Of a stretch of DNA of 64,000 nt, positions 22,201-34,342 are shown in pieces. Source of the stretch: Hypericum androsaemum. Taxonomy: Eukaryota > Streptophyta > Magnoliopsida > Malpighiales > Hypericaceae. The position numbers and the translations under genes were made by a program. Below the pieces are notes generated by a model. It saw only the letters and a list, made by a program, of their open reading frames with translations, was not told the DNA's origin and made no database searches. The number at the start of each line of letters is the position of its first letter. Position 1 is the stretch's first letter. Location: the NCBI GenBank assembly GCA_963995505.1, contig OZ023183.1, positions 17,480,671 through 17,544,670 of the forward strand. The letters are read 5' to 3'.

Positions 22201-24634
22201 CAGTGAAGAAAAATGCCTTCCCTCACAATCAAATATAGAAAAATGAACGAGACTAGAAGTGGAATTAAATTGACTGAGCATATTACCACTGCATCAAAAG
22301 TGGAGTCAAAATCATCAATGGCAAAACAGATATCTGGGTAGGCAGGCGTAGTTTCAACTTCCTAGAAAATCAAAGATAAGACATAAATTGAGTTTGAGAT
22401 CCTATTGCAAAGATCAAAGATAAAGCACCAAGATAACAAGTTCTGCTTAACAGATATACTAGCCTTCTTCGAGTCCAGGTGAAAGTTTACACGACTTGGC
22501 GAGGCATAAACCGTTTTAACAACCTACATGCATGGAGAATAGCACAATGAGCACATATTAGGCTAGCTGTCAATTAAAAATAGCAACCGAATCAACTCAT
22601 GAACTTAACAGCAATGAACTTTAGGCAAGCTTTATGAGTTCTAGCACAAGAATCATAATATTATGCATAGGTCTTTATAAAAAAAAGAGAAGTCCTTCTC
22701 AACATCATACATTGTCGTACAGAGGAGCCAGACATGCAATAATTTAGAAGGTCTAGCGAGGCTCTCTGTAAATAAAATTCCAATCTGCTGGAGCAAGCTG
22801 CAGCTTCAACTATGACTTTAAGGATTATCATCTGAATGGCATACAGCAAGACTGCAATCCCAGTGAGGGACCATATAGCATTTTCTTCTTTAGTATTTAA
22901 TAATGAACTTTTATTGCTTCAGAGATATAACAAGATCAGCATTGACCATAATTCAACCTTAAAAAGCTCTAAATTCATGAACTAGCCTAAATTCACTTTC
23001 CTCGTGAACTTAAACTTTGCTTTATACCATCACTTTTTTTGTTATGGAACCATCTGATAATCTTCTTTCCACGACTTTAAGAAAACCTAAGATTACCTAA
23101 GCTGTCAGATAATAGTAAGAAGATACTCAATGACAAAAGATAGTTTCTGCTAGCCAGATATACAAATTAGAGTTGACACCTTGTATATAGGAGATAGTGC
23201 TGTATCTTGACCAGGTTGATGATTCCGAAGGACCTGATGACTGAAGCAAAGAAAGAGATCTCATCATAACTTTCTTCAAATAGCTAGAAAACCTTATTGG
23301 GCCATCTCTTCTTCCTCCATAAATCTAGTCTTTAGTTGGCAGAAATCTGAAACAAATTTCTTAAAACACCTATTTGAAGATCTGAATCTTAAATTCAAAA
23401 TTTAATAAAACAATACTCAAGCCCCTTAAATCTCTTTGAATCCTGTCTCCTTAAAAATTAAACACCCGAACACTTTCTCACAACAAGGGTCAGAGGGCCG
23501 GTAAAAGAAAAGAGAGAAAAGAGAGACAGCAGCACTTCAAGAACATCATACAATGTTATTTATCTCAAAGAAGATCTCAAGGAACAAAAAGTACCTACAA
23601 ATTGCCACTGTTACAGTGAATGAAGTGTGGGCAATCAGATTCAAGTAGAATGACCGCCTCCAATCCACCTTTGCCAAGCTTTCTCCAACCACATTGTCCA
23701 GCTAATTTGAGTCAAGAGAAAAAAAAGTCACATTCATGTGGACACAAAATCTATATCAAAGCAGTGGCCAGCTTGCAGACACTTCTACTCCTAAGCCGGC
23801 AAGGAAAAGAAGCTACCGCAATTATACCATAAACTCATTACATAACCCCCACACAATGAAAGTGGTACTTCAACGTTTGAACTTGTATCTTAAAAAAGCG
23901 AAGCTATGTCATTATCTTTTTCTAAAAGCAACACCAACAACCAATTCATGCCCGCATCAAGCACTCAGCTTACTTCCATTCCTAATTAGATGCTCCAATT
24001 CTATTCAACACCAATCAAAAGCATCTCACGAAGGGTAAAACCAATGAATGTAACAAACATATAAAAAAAAAACGAGACAACGTCATGTAATGCTGCTTAT
24101 ACCTGAGAAGCCCACCTGCGAACGAAATACGGAGAGTTGCCATCCCCGTTATCCTCGGAACTGTAACCTTGCAAGCCCTAATGATTCAATCCACCAAAAG
24201 ATGATTAAGTAAAAGCAAGCTAAAGAAAGCATAAAAACCTAAAGAGAAAGATAAATTAGCGCAACGAAGAAAGTAATCGAGCAGTTTCCCACCGATCTCC
24301 GGACGAAGAAAATGAGATCGTCATCCTGTTGTCCCCTGGACTCCTTACTCCGGACGAAGTACAGATCGAAGACGTCGTGCCAGAAACGACCGTCCATCTC
24401 GATGTCCGACGCGGCTTCGCCTTCGGCCGCTGTCGTTTTCCCCAGCGAAGCCGAGTGCTTCCTTACCATACTCAACAGCTCATACCTTAAAAAGTACAAC
24501 GCAACACCAAAACAAAAACAAACAAAAAAAAAAGAGCGAGAAATTAAAATAATCGTTTCTTTTAAGCAACATAAAAGAAAGAAGGAAATAGTTAATAAGA
24601 ACCTGGAAGGCGTTTCTCCTCCGTCGCCGAACAT
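19298..24634 (-). CDS. DUF2045 / KIAA0930-homologue protein, 12 exons, 392 aa
   Basis: This is a conserved eukaryotic protein of unknown function. Coding exons in gene order: 24603-24634, 24293-24485, 24103-24177, 23595-23701, 23180-23240, 22464-22523, 22287-22361, 21663-21809, 21042-21096, 20049-20171, 19451-19677 and 19298-19321. They total 1179 nt in one frame, giving 392 aa from MFGDGGETPSR to GTPPVNL. Diagnostic segments are RFWHDVFDLYFVR, SPYFVRRW, VDWRRSFYLNLIAHTSFTV, DTDHCYCVILNAHDGAAFP and MKGPGGCGEVEVAVSG. The length fits the plant family. All introns are GT-AG except the one after 22464, which starts GC. There is no signal peptide or obvious membrane segment. A TTC-rich 5' leader lies near 24700-24730. 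The exon structure is consistent throughout, so the gene looks intact. Confidence 0.93.
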
Positions 24635-24739
24635 CACGAGGCTCCTCTAGTTTCCGACTGTGTTTCTTTTCTTCTCGTCTCCTTCGTGAGTTAGTTATTT
24701 TCTTCTTCTTCCGTCTTCTTCTTCTTCTGTTTGATCGGG

Positions 24740-25301
24740 AAGAGGGAGACCGGTAGTTGGGAGCCGGGGACTACTAGGGAGGATCTCCTAGGTGGACGAC
24801 AGGTGTCGCTTGCCGGAGGGTAGATTTGTCATTTCAAGAGATACGACGACGATGCGGTGGAGTTCAACTGAGCGGTTGACCGTTGACTGGAACGAGAAAT
24901 ATGGCGAATACTGACTTTTTAAGGCCCAGAAAACGCCATGAATCGTGGGCGCTGTTGGGCTTTAGATCTGCGCTGTATTTCATGGGCTCAGGATCTTCCG
25001 GCCCGTTATCTGTCCCAAGAGTGAGTTTTTGGACATTATATGATTTGGTTCGTATTAGAGAAATGCAGCAGCGATAAATAACTGTTGTTAACATATTTGT
25101 GATACTTTTCAAAATTTTACTTAATTTGAATTTAAGTTAGTCAGTTGACTAATGACCAATGTGAAACAAATTTTTTTGCATTATGGATGGGTTTTTTTTG
25201 GCAATTAGAAGGTTTGATTTCAAAAATATTACTTAAAACAATTTAAATTTAATATCACTTGAATCAATTTTTACCGGAAGGATAATTTAGTAGGCAAGTA
25301 G
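24740..25301. other. Intergenic DNA between the DUF2045 promoter and copia element 2
   Basis: It holds the probable promoter of the DUF2045 gene but no clear TATA box. No gene is seen. Confidence 0.5.
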
Positions 25302-26193
25302 TGTTGGGGAAATTACCCACTTTCCGTGGACCCAAGCAATGTCGTTTGTCCCCAAGATACAACGACTTTGCTGCTTCCAAGATCGTAGCACAACGAATCT
25401 CGAAGCTTCGGGCGAACCTTGGAACTTTCTTAGAGAGGGAGAGAGTAGAACGACTATTGCTAATGAATGCTTATGCAATGAGTGTTCGGGGGTGATTTGC
25501 AAATGAGGGGGGAAGGGTCTATTTATAGGCAAGGATGGCTGGAATCTGAATGGCTGCCAGGCACTTTCGAGGGGGCACCATGCTCTCACATTTCTGGGAG
25601 CCGAGGCACCCTTTCGGCCACCAGTTTTCTGGATGCCCGTAGGTGTCTCTTCAGGGCTCCTAGATGCCTGCTGGTGTCTCTTCGGCTACAGGCCTTCCAG
25701 GCACTCCTCGTACCTCTTCGGTGGTAATCTGGAAGCCTCCAGGACGTTCCAGTTTCTGGACGCACGTTGGTGGCCCTTCATCCATTGGGCCAGCTCGCAT
25801 CCCTTCGCGAGCTACCTCGCACGCAGCTCATAGCTCTCCCAAAATTTGGCAAAAGTCTTAAGGTTCCTTCGATGCACGTGCAAAGTACGAAGTGCGCCAC
25901 AAAGCGCCCATTGTGACCTGCCTCCAATGCGCCATGCACACACACACACGCACATGCGTGAGGGCGTGCTCGTGCTCGGATGGTGCTACGCACCATCCTC
26001 GCCGCGGTCCGAGTTGGCTATCCTTCCAGGTGGTCAACTCATTTTCTAGTCAATAAGGAGCATCTCCTTATAAACTAGAGAAAACTTGTTGCACTTTCCA
26101 ATGTGGGATTGCCATTTTCTATTTTCACTTTGGACTTTCCACTTGGGTCTTCCACTATGGGCTTTGCATTGAACTTTCATTTTTTTCCCAACA
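25302..26193 (-). repeat. 3' LTR of copia element 2
   Basis: 892 bp from TGTTGGGG to CCCAACA, matching 30762-31530 over most of its length. On the minus strand it is preceded by GTGAGGGAT, a polypurine tract. Confidence 0.85.
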
Positions 26194-26740
26194 ATCCCTC
26201 ACATGAATGATGATTAATGCATGCTGATACTTTTAAGAAAAGTTCTGACGAAATATCATTGCATCGAGAAAGGTAGCTTACGGCTTTGAACCTTCCCTAG
26301 TAAAATGTTATCAGATTTACTTGCTGCTCAGTGAATGCGATGTCTTGAACTGGTCAGCTTTTTTATGTAAACCAAGACAATAACATTTACACAATGATAT
26401 CTCTAATATCATTTGGTTCTCACGTTGTGTCCGTTTCGGCCATGGACCTTATCTTGGACTCATAAGTGTTTTTCCATTTGAAGCGGCCTCACTTCATACT
26501 TATATAGGTGATCTCCCATTAGGAGTATCCTGCCATACTCTACCTTTTTTTTGGTATTGGAATCATTAAAAGCGTAGACGCTTAACCTTACCACACCTCT
26601 GCAGATTCGTACTTGGGCAGCTTCTGAGAATGGGATGAGTTCCAAGTATTTATCTCAACCATACATAACTTAGTTGTCTCATTGAACTAAGTTTGTGGGA
26701 TTTCTACTCATCATGGTTGAGTTACCGCTATGAATGTTCT

Positions 26741-29700
26741 TTAATGTGTGGGCTTTAATCCCATTCCCCTTACTGCGTTATACATCTGATCTCTGTTGAT
26801 TCCTTTCGTCAAAGGATCAGCTATGTTGTCCTTGGACTTCACATAATCAATAGTTATTACTCTACTTGAGATCAATTGTCTAACGGTGTTATGTCTCCTA
26901 CGGATATGTCGAGACTTGCCGTTGTACATAGTACTTTGTGCTCTCCCGATTGCAGACATGCTATCACAATGTATCAATACAGGAGGCACATGCTTGTTCC
27001 AATATGGAGTATCCTCTAGGAAGTTTCTAAGCCATTCATCTTCTTTCCCAGCTTTGTCTAGTGCTATAAACTCCGACTCTATGGTGGATCGAGCTATGCA
27101 CATTTGTTTAGAGGATTTCTGGGACACAGTTCCTCTACCTATGGTGAACACATAACCACTAGTAGATTTGGAGTCTTTAGTGTCCGATAACCAATTCGCA
27201 TCACTGTATCCTTCCAATACAGTTGGATACCTAGTATAAAGTATGCCATAGTTCATGGTATATTTCAGATACTTTAGAACCCTTTCCAGAGCTAGCCAGT
27301 GGTCTGGTCCTGGATTGCTTGTAAATCTACGAAGCTTGCTAACTGAGTATACAATATCAGGGTGTGTACAATTTATTAAGTACATTAGACTCCCAATAAT
27401 CTTTGCATATTTCAGTTGAGATATTGGGTCACCTCTGTTCTTAGCCAAGTGTAGACTCAGGTCTACCAGAGTCTTAGCCAGAGGTTTGTCAAAAGTATCA
27501 AATTTCTTGAGTACATTCTTAACGTAGTGAGATTGTGACAAAACAATTCCTTCAGTCATCCTAGAGATTTTAATTCCCAGTATGACATCAGCTAGACCCA
27601 TATCTTTCATGTCAAAATTATTCTTTAACATGTTCTTAGTTTTTACCGTGATTAGCATGTCGTCTACATACAGACATACAATCACGTAAGCATCAGATGT
27701 GCCTTTAATGTATACACATTTATCACACTCGTTGATTTTAAAGCTATCTGATATCATTGTTCTGTCAAATTTCTCAAGCCATTGTTTCGGTGCCTGTTTC
27801 AGCCCGTATAGTGACTTGACCAGCTTGCACACTTTATGTTCTTGTCCGGGGGCAACAAACCCTTCAGGTTGTTCCATATATATTTTCTCTTCCAGTTCTC
27901 CACTTGGGAAAGCTATTTTTACATCCATCTGATGTATCTCGAGGTTATAGAGTGCTGCGATAACTATGATTACTCTAATGGATTGTGATTCTTGTGACCG
28001 GCGAATAGGTGTCAAAGAAATCATATCCTTCCTTCTGTTTGAACTCTTTAGCTACCAACTGAGCTTTGTACTTGTCGATTGATCCATCAGCTTTGTATTT
28101 CCTTTTAAGGATCCACTTGCAACCTAAAGGTTTGCAACCTGGTCGAAGATCCATGATTTCCCACGTGTAGTTTTTTATGATAGATTCTATCTCACTATTG
28201 ATAGCTTCTTTCCAGAGAGGAGCATCCAGACTGGATAATGCCTCTTGGATTATCTCCGGTTCATTTTCTAACATGTAATTTAAAAAATCTGGACCAAACG
28301 ACTTGGCTACTTTGGTCCTCTTACTCCGTCTAGGTTCCTCAGCACCTTGATCAGAGTCTTGTGTAGCTTCATAACTTCTTTTGTTTGAGCTTACTTCTTT
28401 CGTTTCCTTTTTAGGAAAAATATTCTCAAAGAATGTTGCATTCCTTGATTCCATGACCATTCCCTCGTTGATTTCAGGGTTTTCAGACTTGTGCACTAGA
28501 AATCGGTATGCGCTACTGTTGTGGGCATATCCGATAAAGATGCAGTCAATGGTCTTGGGTCCTATTCTCACCCTTTTAGGTGGAGGTATTTCTACCTTGG
28601 CTAGGCATCCTCATACTTTAAGGTAACCGTAGAAAGGTTTTCTCTCTTTCCATAATTCATATGTGATTTTGTCCCTTTTCTTGTGTGGCAATTTGTTTAG
28701 AATATGATTAGCTGATAGTACAGCTTCCCCCCACAAGTTCTGGAATAAGCCCGAGCTAATCAACATAGCGTTCATCATCTCCTTAAGAGTTCGATTCTTG
28801 CGTTCAGTTATGCCATTTGATTGAGGTGAGTATGGAACTGTTTTCTGATGAATAGTGCCATTTTGTTGGCAGAATTCCTCAAACGGAGCTACATATTCTC
28901 CCCCTCTATCACTTCGAATCATTTTGATTTTAGTGCTAAGTTGATTTTCAACCTCATTCTTATAACTGTTGAAAGCTTCTAGAGCTTCGTCTTTTCCTTT
29001 CAAGAGGTGTACATAACAGTACCTCGTACAATCGTCAATAAATGTGATAAAATACTTTTTTCTACCTCTAGTTTGCACTTGTTTCATATCGCATATGTCG
29101 GTATGAATTAACTCTAAAGGTGTAGTACTTCTTTTCACTGAATGAAAAGGTACTTTGGTCATTTTTGCCTCTACACATACTTCACATTTATTGTTCGGGT
29201 CAAACTCTATTTTAGGTAATAAATTTAAACTTACTAACTTTCATAGTGAGCTCAAATTTACGTGTCCTAATCTATCATGCCATAAGTTAGAACACTCAGC
29301 CAAATAAGAAGAATTAACAACTTTATTAGGGCCATTAAAGGCGCGTTTGACAGTTATTACATTTATTTTGAAGAGCCCCCTCTCGAGGTAACCCTTTCCT
29401 ACAAAGGCACCGGCCTTGGTCAAAACAAACCTATCAGCCTCAAATACTAGCTTCATCCCAGCTTTGCTTAACAGTGAGCCAGATACTAAATTCTTACGAA
29501 TGTCTGGGACATGCAGCATATCCTTGAGGGTCAACTCTTTTCCGGAGGTCAGCTTCAGCACCACCTGGCCTAGTCCGACTACGGGAGAAGTTGCAGAGTT
29601 ACCCATAAATAACTTTCGGCCGTTGATCGCGATATAGGTCGAGAACATCTCCTTGTCTGAGCAGATGTGTCGGGTTGCCCCTATGTCAATGAACCACTCT

Positions 29701-29868
29701 CTTAGGTTATCCACCAGATTGGCTTCAAACACCACGACGGATAAGTCTAGCTCAGACAGGTCTTCGGCCAGATTTGCCTTCTCACGATCGTCCCTCTTTG
29801 GCAGACGATAATCTTTTGCCATGTGATCGGGCTTGTCGCAGTTGTAGCAATTGCCTTTGATCTTCTTA
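26741..29868 (-). pseudogene. pol: Copia pol of element 2, broken
   Basis: In minus-strand order: a zinc knuckle [14 protein letters not shown] with the last Cys changed to Tyr; a protease with [12 protein letters not shown] where Ser or Thr is expected after Asp; an integrase with [10 protein letters not shown] and the core LIHTDIC...DRGGEY...[12 protein letters not shown]; a reverse transcriptase with CLYVDDMLI; and an RNase H ending in [13 protein letters not shown]. Stops interrupt the frame at 29241 and 28611, and a frameshift lies near 27980-28020 inside the reverse transcriptase. At 28611 TGA replaces the Trp of a WGCLAKV-type motif. Confidence 0.9.
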
Positions 29869-29888
29869 GCTTTCTTTTGCTTTAGCTC

Positions 29889-30614
29889 TTACTTCTCCTG
29901 CTTGTTTCCGGGCTTCTTTCTCTTCTTGCCAGTACCACCTTCGGCGAGGTGTACCTTAGCCTCGGAGTTGGTCCTGCCGGTCTTGACTTTAGACTTTCGG
30001 TTGTCTTCCTCGATCCTTAGTCTAATGATCAGGTCTTCCAGTCCCATGTCCTTCCTCTTATGCTTGAGGTAGTTCTTGAAGTCCTTCCACAAAGGAGGTA
30101 GTTTCTCGATTAGAGCAGCCACCTGGAAGGATTCACTGAGTTGCATGCCTTCGGCGTGAATCTCGTGTAGAATCAGCTACAGCTCTTGGACTTGGTCTAT
30201 GACCTTCTTGGAGTCCACCATCTGGAAGTCGAGGAACCTTCCGACGATGAATTTCTTCATCCCGGCATCCTCCATTTTGTACTTCTTCTCCAGGGAGTGC
30301 CACAATTCTTTCGCAGTCTTGGTACCTGCATAGACATTGTAGAGGGCGTCGTCTAAGCCATTCAGGACATAGTTACGACATAGAAAGTCGCTGTGACTTC
30401 ATGCATCAAGAGCGTTGATCTTCTGTGGATCAGTCTCATTTTCTGCCACATTCGGAGACTCTTCCTTCAAGAATCGGACCAGATTGAGCATCGTCAGGTA
30501 GAACAGCATCTTCTGTTGCCATCTCTTGAACTCGGTACCATTGAACTTGGCCAGCCTTTCGGTGTGGACAGTTCCCAGGACCGCTGGCACTGGTGCTGAG
30601 CTTGTTGATGCCAT
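29889..30614 (-). pseudogene. gag: Copia gag of element 2, broken
   Basis: Starts at an ATG at 30614 with the MASTSSAPVPA leader and contains FNGTEFKRWQQKMLFYL, the plant copia Gag N-terminal motif. A TGA at 30399-30401 replaces a Trp codon, after which the same frame continues through [33 protein letters not shown] and a lysine-rich end. TAA at 29889-29891 separates it from the zinc knuckle in the same frame. Confidence 0.87.
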
Positions 30615-30761
30615 CTTTAAATACACAGATCTCGTCTTACGATTGTTATTTGTCGGAGGTGGTGTACTTGATTAGGGTCTTGTAAAGTCGAGGCAAGAGT
30701 TAGAATCTTTCTCCGTAAGATGAGATTGCCCCGTATTCAGTGCTTACGGGCTGTGGAAATC

Positions 30762-31530
30762 GTCCCCAAGATACAACGACTTTGCTGCTTCCAAGATCGT
30801 AGCACAACAAATTTCAAAGCTTCGGACAAACCTTGGATACTTGGAACTTTCTTAGAGAGGGAGAGAGAGTAGAATGACTATTGCTAATGAATGCTTATAC
30901 AATGAGTGTTCGGGGATGATTTACAAATGAGGGGGGAAGGGCCTATTTATAGGCAAGGATGGCTGAAATCTGAATGGCTGCCAGGCACTTTCGAGGGGGC
31001 ACCATGCTCTCACATTTTTGGGAGCCGAGGCACCCTTTCGGCCACCAATTTTCTGGATGCCCGTAGGTGTCTCTTTAGGGCTCCTGGATGCCTACTGGTG
31101 TCTCTTCGACCACAGGCTTTCCAGGCACTCCTCATGCCTCTTCGGTGGCAATCTGGAAGCCTCCAGGACGTTCTAATTTTTGGACGCACGCTGGTGGCCC
31201 TTCATCCGTTGGGCCAGCTCGCATCCCTTCGCGAGCTACAAGGCATGCAGCTCGTAGCTCTCCCGAAATCTAGCAAAAGTTTTAAGGCTCCTCCAGCTCC
31301 TCGCAATGATGCACACGTGCGAAGTGCCAAGTGTGCCATAAAGTGCCTATTGCGACCTGCGTCCAATACGCCATGCGCAGATGCACACACACGTACGCGT
31401 GCGAGAGCGCGTGTACGTGCTCGTGCTCGTGCTAGCACCATCCTCGCCGCGGTCCGAGTTGGCTATCCTTCCAGGTGGTCAACTTATTTCCTAGTCAATA
31501 AGGAGCATCTCCTTATAAACTAGAGAAAAC
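30762..31530 (-). repeat. Partial 5' LTR of copia element 2
   Basis: Matches 25348-26083 of the other LTR closely, including the CCTATTTATAGGC palindrome near the likely TATA site. It lacks the 46 bases that form the outer end of the left LTR and, at the other end, the last 110 bases. Confidence 0.82.
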
Positions 31531-32558
31531 TTGGGTTACCCGGTTCGATCCACAATGATCTACATCCGAGGGCTTCAAAGCAAGGAGAGATTCTACTATA
31601 TCACTCTCGAGCTTCACTCGCTCTCACAATAATGGATGCCTTCACTCGGCTCACTCTCTCCTCCTCTTCTCACCATAGGCTACCTACACTCTTGGGAGCT
31701 CTCACTCTTGGCAAAATCCTAGGCTTGGACTCTACCTACTCTTCGGGCAAACACTCCTTCACTTGGAGTGGCTAACCCTTCTTCTTGGGTTTGCCCTTCA
31801 CTTGGAGTTCTTCTTCTCCTCCTCCTTCACTTGGAGGTCTTCTTCCTCTTCTCTATCCCCTTCACTCGGAGGTAACCCTTCACTTGATTCGGGCAACTTT
31901 GGGGGACATGAGCCACTCTCCTTCACTTGGAGAGCTTCTCCTCTTCTCCTCCTCTCTCTTTGCCATGGACAACCCTCCTCTCCTTAGAGAGTTGGGCAAC
32001 CCTTTCTGTAGGGGCTCACACTTCTTCTTCTCCCTTACTCTTTGGACAAGTGGGCAACTCTTTGCCAATCCTTCTTCGAGGTCATGTTGGGATATTTATA
32101 GTGCCCACAACCTAGACAACTATTTAGGGGTCGGGAGGGGCAAAATGGTCCAAGTTTGGCAATTTTTCAGACCCGACTGGCGATCGCTTATCAACTGGAG
32201 ATCGTCAGTGGCCTCGTCTAGAAGTCTCTACCTCGCCACACTAGCGGTCGCTAGTTTGTTGGCGCCCGCCAATGCCACTAGCGCTCGCAAGGCGCCTCAA
32301 CTTCGTCTTCACTCGACGCTTCATCTAGCTTCGTCTTCACTCGACGATTGACCCGATTGCCCCCGATCATCCCAAGGCTCTTCACTCGAGCCACACGACC
32401 CTCGTATGTCCTCAACGTCTTCACTTGACTCTTGACTCAATTGATTCTCCGAGCGTCCCCGGACTCCAAACCCAATCGATCAACTCTTAGACCATCCTCA
32501 CAGCTCTTCACTCAAGCCACCCGAATACTTCACTCGTACTCAGGCTCCATACCCAACA
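31531..32558. repeat. LTR fragment of another retrotransposon family fused to copia element 2
   Basis: Begins GGTTACCCGGTTCGATCC and ends CCATACCCAACA. Both ends and the CACTATATCA segment match the 3' part of the solo LTR at 37538-37918, while the centre is longer and CTTCACT-rich. It directly abuts the truncated LTR at 31530 and makes a chimeric LTR. Confidence 0.65.
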
Positions 32559-33554
32559 ACTAACACTTTATGCATTAACTGAATGCAAAATATCAGAGTT
32601 TTTAGTTTAGATAGTCGATAGAAAAGACAAAGTAAAAAAGATAACCTTGATTGGTGAAAATAATAGTAATTTGAAAACCTTGAAATTAACTAAAAATAGT
32701 GTGACTATTCACAGAATGTCTCTGACCTTCTCAATTTGGGAAATAATAAGTTAGTTACCCAATACATGGTGTACTTTCGTTTTAGTTTTATATACATGAT
32801 GGACTTTAGGGTATTGCCATTTTGAAAAATCAATCTTTGGATTCCATTTGGGGAAAACGAAAAAGAGAAGTTGTAAAGTAGAAGGAAGATGACAACAAGC
32901 AATAATATAATGACAGCCGAATAGCACAATCATTAGTCCAAGTGAAAGGGGATATTATCAATAATCATTATCCACTAAAGCAACTTTAGTACCGGCTTAC
33001 TTTTTAATTGATTTTAATTAACCAAGTCAAATAAAGTGATCCTCCCTAATCCCAGCGGGTGGCCATTAATCACCGCGTCGCTATTGTGAGTAATTTGACA
33101 GTGATCTTATCTGTGACTTATGATGAAATTGTCGTTATCTAGTAAATCAAGTTATATTTATTAATTGGCAGACGTGAAATTTTCTATTCTTCCTAGGAAT
33201 GACCAAAGACATACAGGAAATCTCCCTCTGTTACAACTTTACCAATACAGGCAATTGCAGGATCTTTGGAATTCTTGAAGATCCAAAATGAGAAGAAGAG
33301 AAAACGTTACATACTTAACAAAGATAGATAGGAAGAACCAAATTACATAATCACCAACATGGTCTCAATGGGGAAATTGCAGGATCTTGTTCAACAAACT
33401 ATATATTTAATATGAAAATTACATTTTCTCGTACAGCCATTATTAATAACCCAAGAACTTCAAGATTCATGCATCGATCATCAAGAAGTTGCAATTCTCC
33501 ACCATAAAAGATCTCAACTTCCTCACACGTGAACATGAAACTATAAGAAGCTAA
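32559..33554. other. AT-rich intergenic DNA, no gene seen
   Basis: No motif-bearing frames. The right part probably includes the 3' UTR of the minus-strand gene at 33555-33896. Confidence 0.5.
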
Positions 33555-33896
33555 TTATGAGTACTCGGGAGCCCTCTTCCCGTTCGCCGTCCTCCTCCTG
33601 CTAGTGATCAAACCTCCATGATCATCCAGCGGCTTCGAGTTCCCGTCGTTGAGAATCAAAGGGGCGTCGTTTTCGTCGTCCTCGGCGTCGTCCTCCGTCG
33701 CGATCCGGATGCAAGAACACCTCTCCAATGAAGCGAAGAATGCGCTTGCCAACCCGTTGACGAACCACATAGCCACCCCGTCCAGCCTCCCGCACCCCGT
33801 CGATTGCGAGCCGTGGCTCGGCCGGTCGGCTCGTGGGTCGGACGAGGACCCGCAGCCGAACAGGCTGGTGCAACTCGAGGACGTCGTAACAGCCAT
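33555..33896 (-). CDS. Small conserved plant protein of unknown function, 113 aa
   Basis: Single exon from the ATG at 33896. The upstream part of the frame has no plant-like start context and looks like leader sequence. The N-terminus is Ser-, Gly- and Cys-rich. The core is a conserved-looking [20 protein letters not shown] segment followed by CSCIRI, then an acidic stretch ([15 protein letters not shown]), and a basic C-terminus (RRRTANGKR). I recall similar small proteins in other eudicots, some named misleadingly as translocase subunits, but no function is established. The hydrophobic core is only about 16 residues, so membrane insertion is possible but unproven. Confidence 0.72.
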   Translation of the reverse strand: MAVTTSSSCTSLFGCGSSSDPRADRPSHGSQSTGCGRLDGVAMWFVNGLASAFFASLERCSCIRIATEDDAEDDENDAPLILNDGNSKPLDDHGGLITSRRRTANGKRAPEYS

Positions 33897-34026
33897 GAGA
33901 TTTTGAGTTCGAGATGATTTTCTTTTCTCTCTCTTCCCTATCTTTTTTTCTTTTGGGAGAAATGGGATGGGAAGAAAGAGTGAGCCTGAGAAAGAAAAGG
34001 AGAGCCTCTTATGTATGGGTATTAGT

Positions 34027-34036
34027 CCTTTTATAA
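34027..34036 (-). promoter_or_regulatory. TATA box of the 113-aa protein gene
   Basis: TTATAAAAGG on the minus strand, about 130 bases upstream of the ATG at 33896. The spacing is right for a short 5' UTR. Confidence 0.5.
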
Positions 34037-34342
34037 TTAACAAGGTCGTGACTCGATTTTTAATTGCGTCATAATTTATATATTCCAAATTCTTTTTGTA
34101 ATAAGTGAATAACGATTTTGTTACTCGTTGAGGAATATTGGACCAAATTAATGCGCGTGTCAATTAATAGTGATCCTCCACTGTCTGTCGGTTTAATGTA
34201 TTATATTCTCCCACCAAAAAAATGTAAATATTTTCCGTTTAGGCAAGCATAATTAATGAGATACTTGCTTTGTTGTACCTTAGAAATTAAGATTTGGACC
34301 ATTCCGGGAAATAAAGCTATAATATTTTGTCTTAAGTATTCA

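Larger units (their letters stand above)
25302..31530 (-). mobile_element. Ty1/copia retrotransposon (Tork/TNT-like), minus strand, decayed
   Basis: Read on the minus strand it has a partial 5' LTR (30762-31530), gag, protease, integrase, reverse transcriptase, RNase H, a 3' UTR, a GTGAGGGAT polypurine tract and a complete 3' LTR (25302-26193). Several stops and one frameshift interrupt the polyprotein. The 5' LTR lacks the end that should adjoin the primer site, and no tRNA-Met primer site is found there. Its U3 side is replaced by sequence of another LTR family (31531-32558), so the flanks show no clean target duplication (AGTAG against ACTAA). It belongs to a different copia lineage from the element at 386-9191. 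Confidence 0.88.

Noticed and set aside
31536..31548. GGTTCGATCC resembling a pol III B box / tRNA T-loop.
   Set aside because: No acceptor, D or anticodon arms can be folded around it, and the same phrase occurs in the solo LTR at 37632, so it is LTR sequence.
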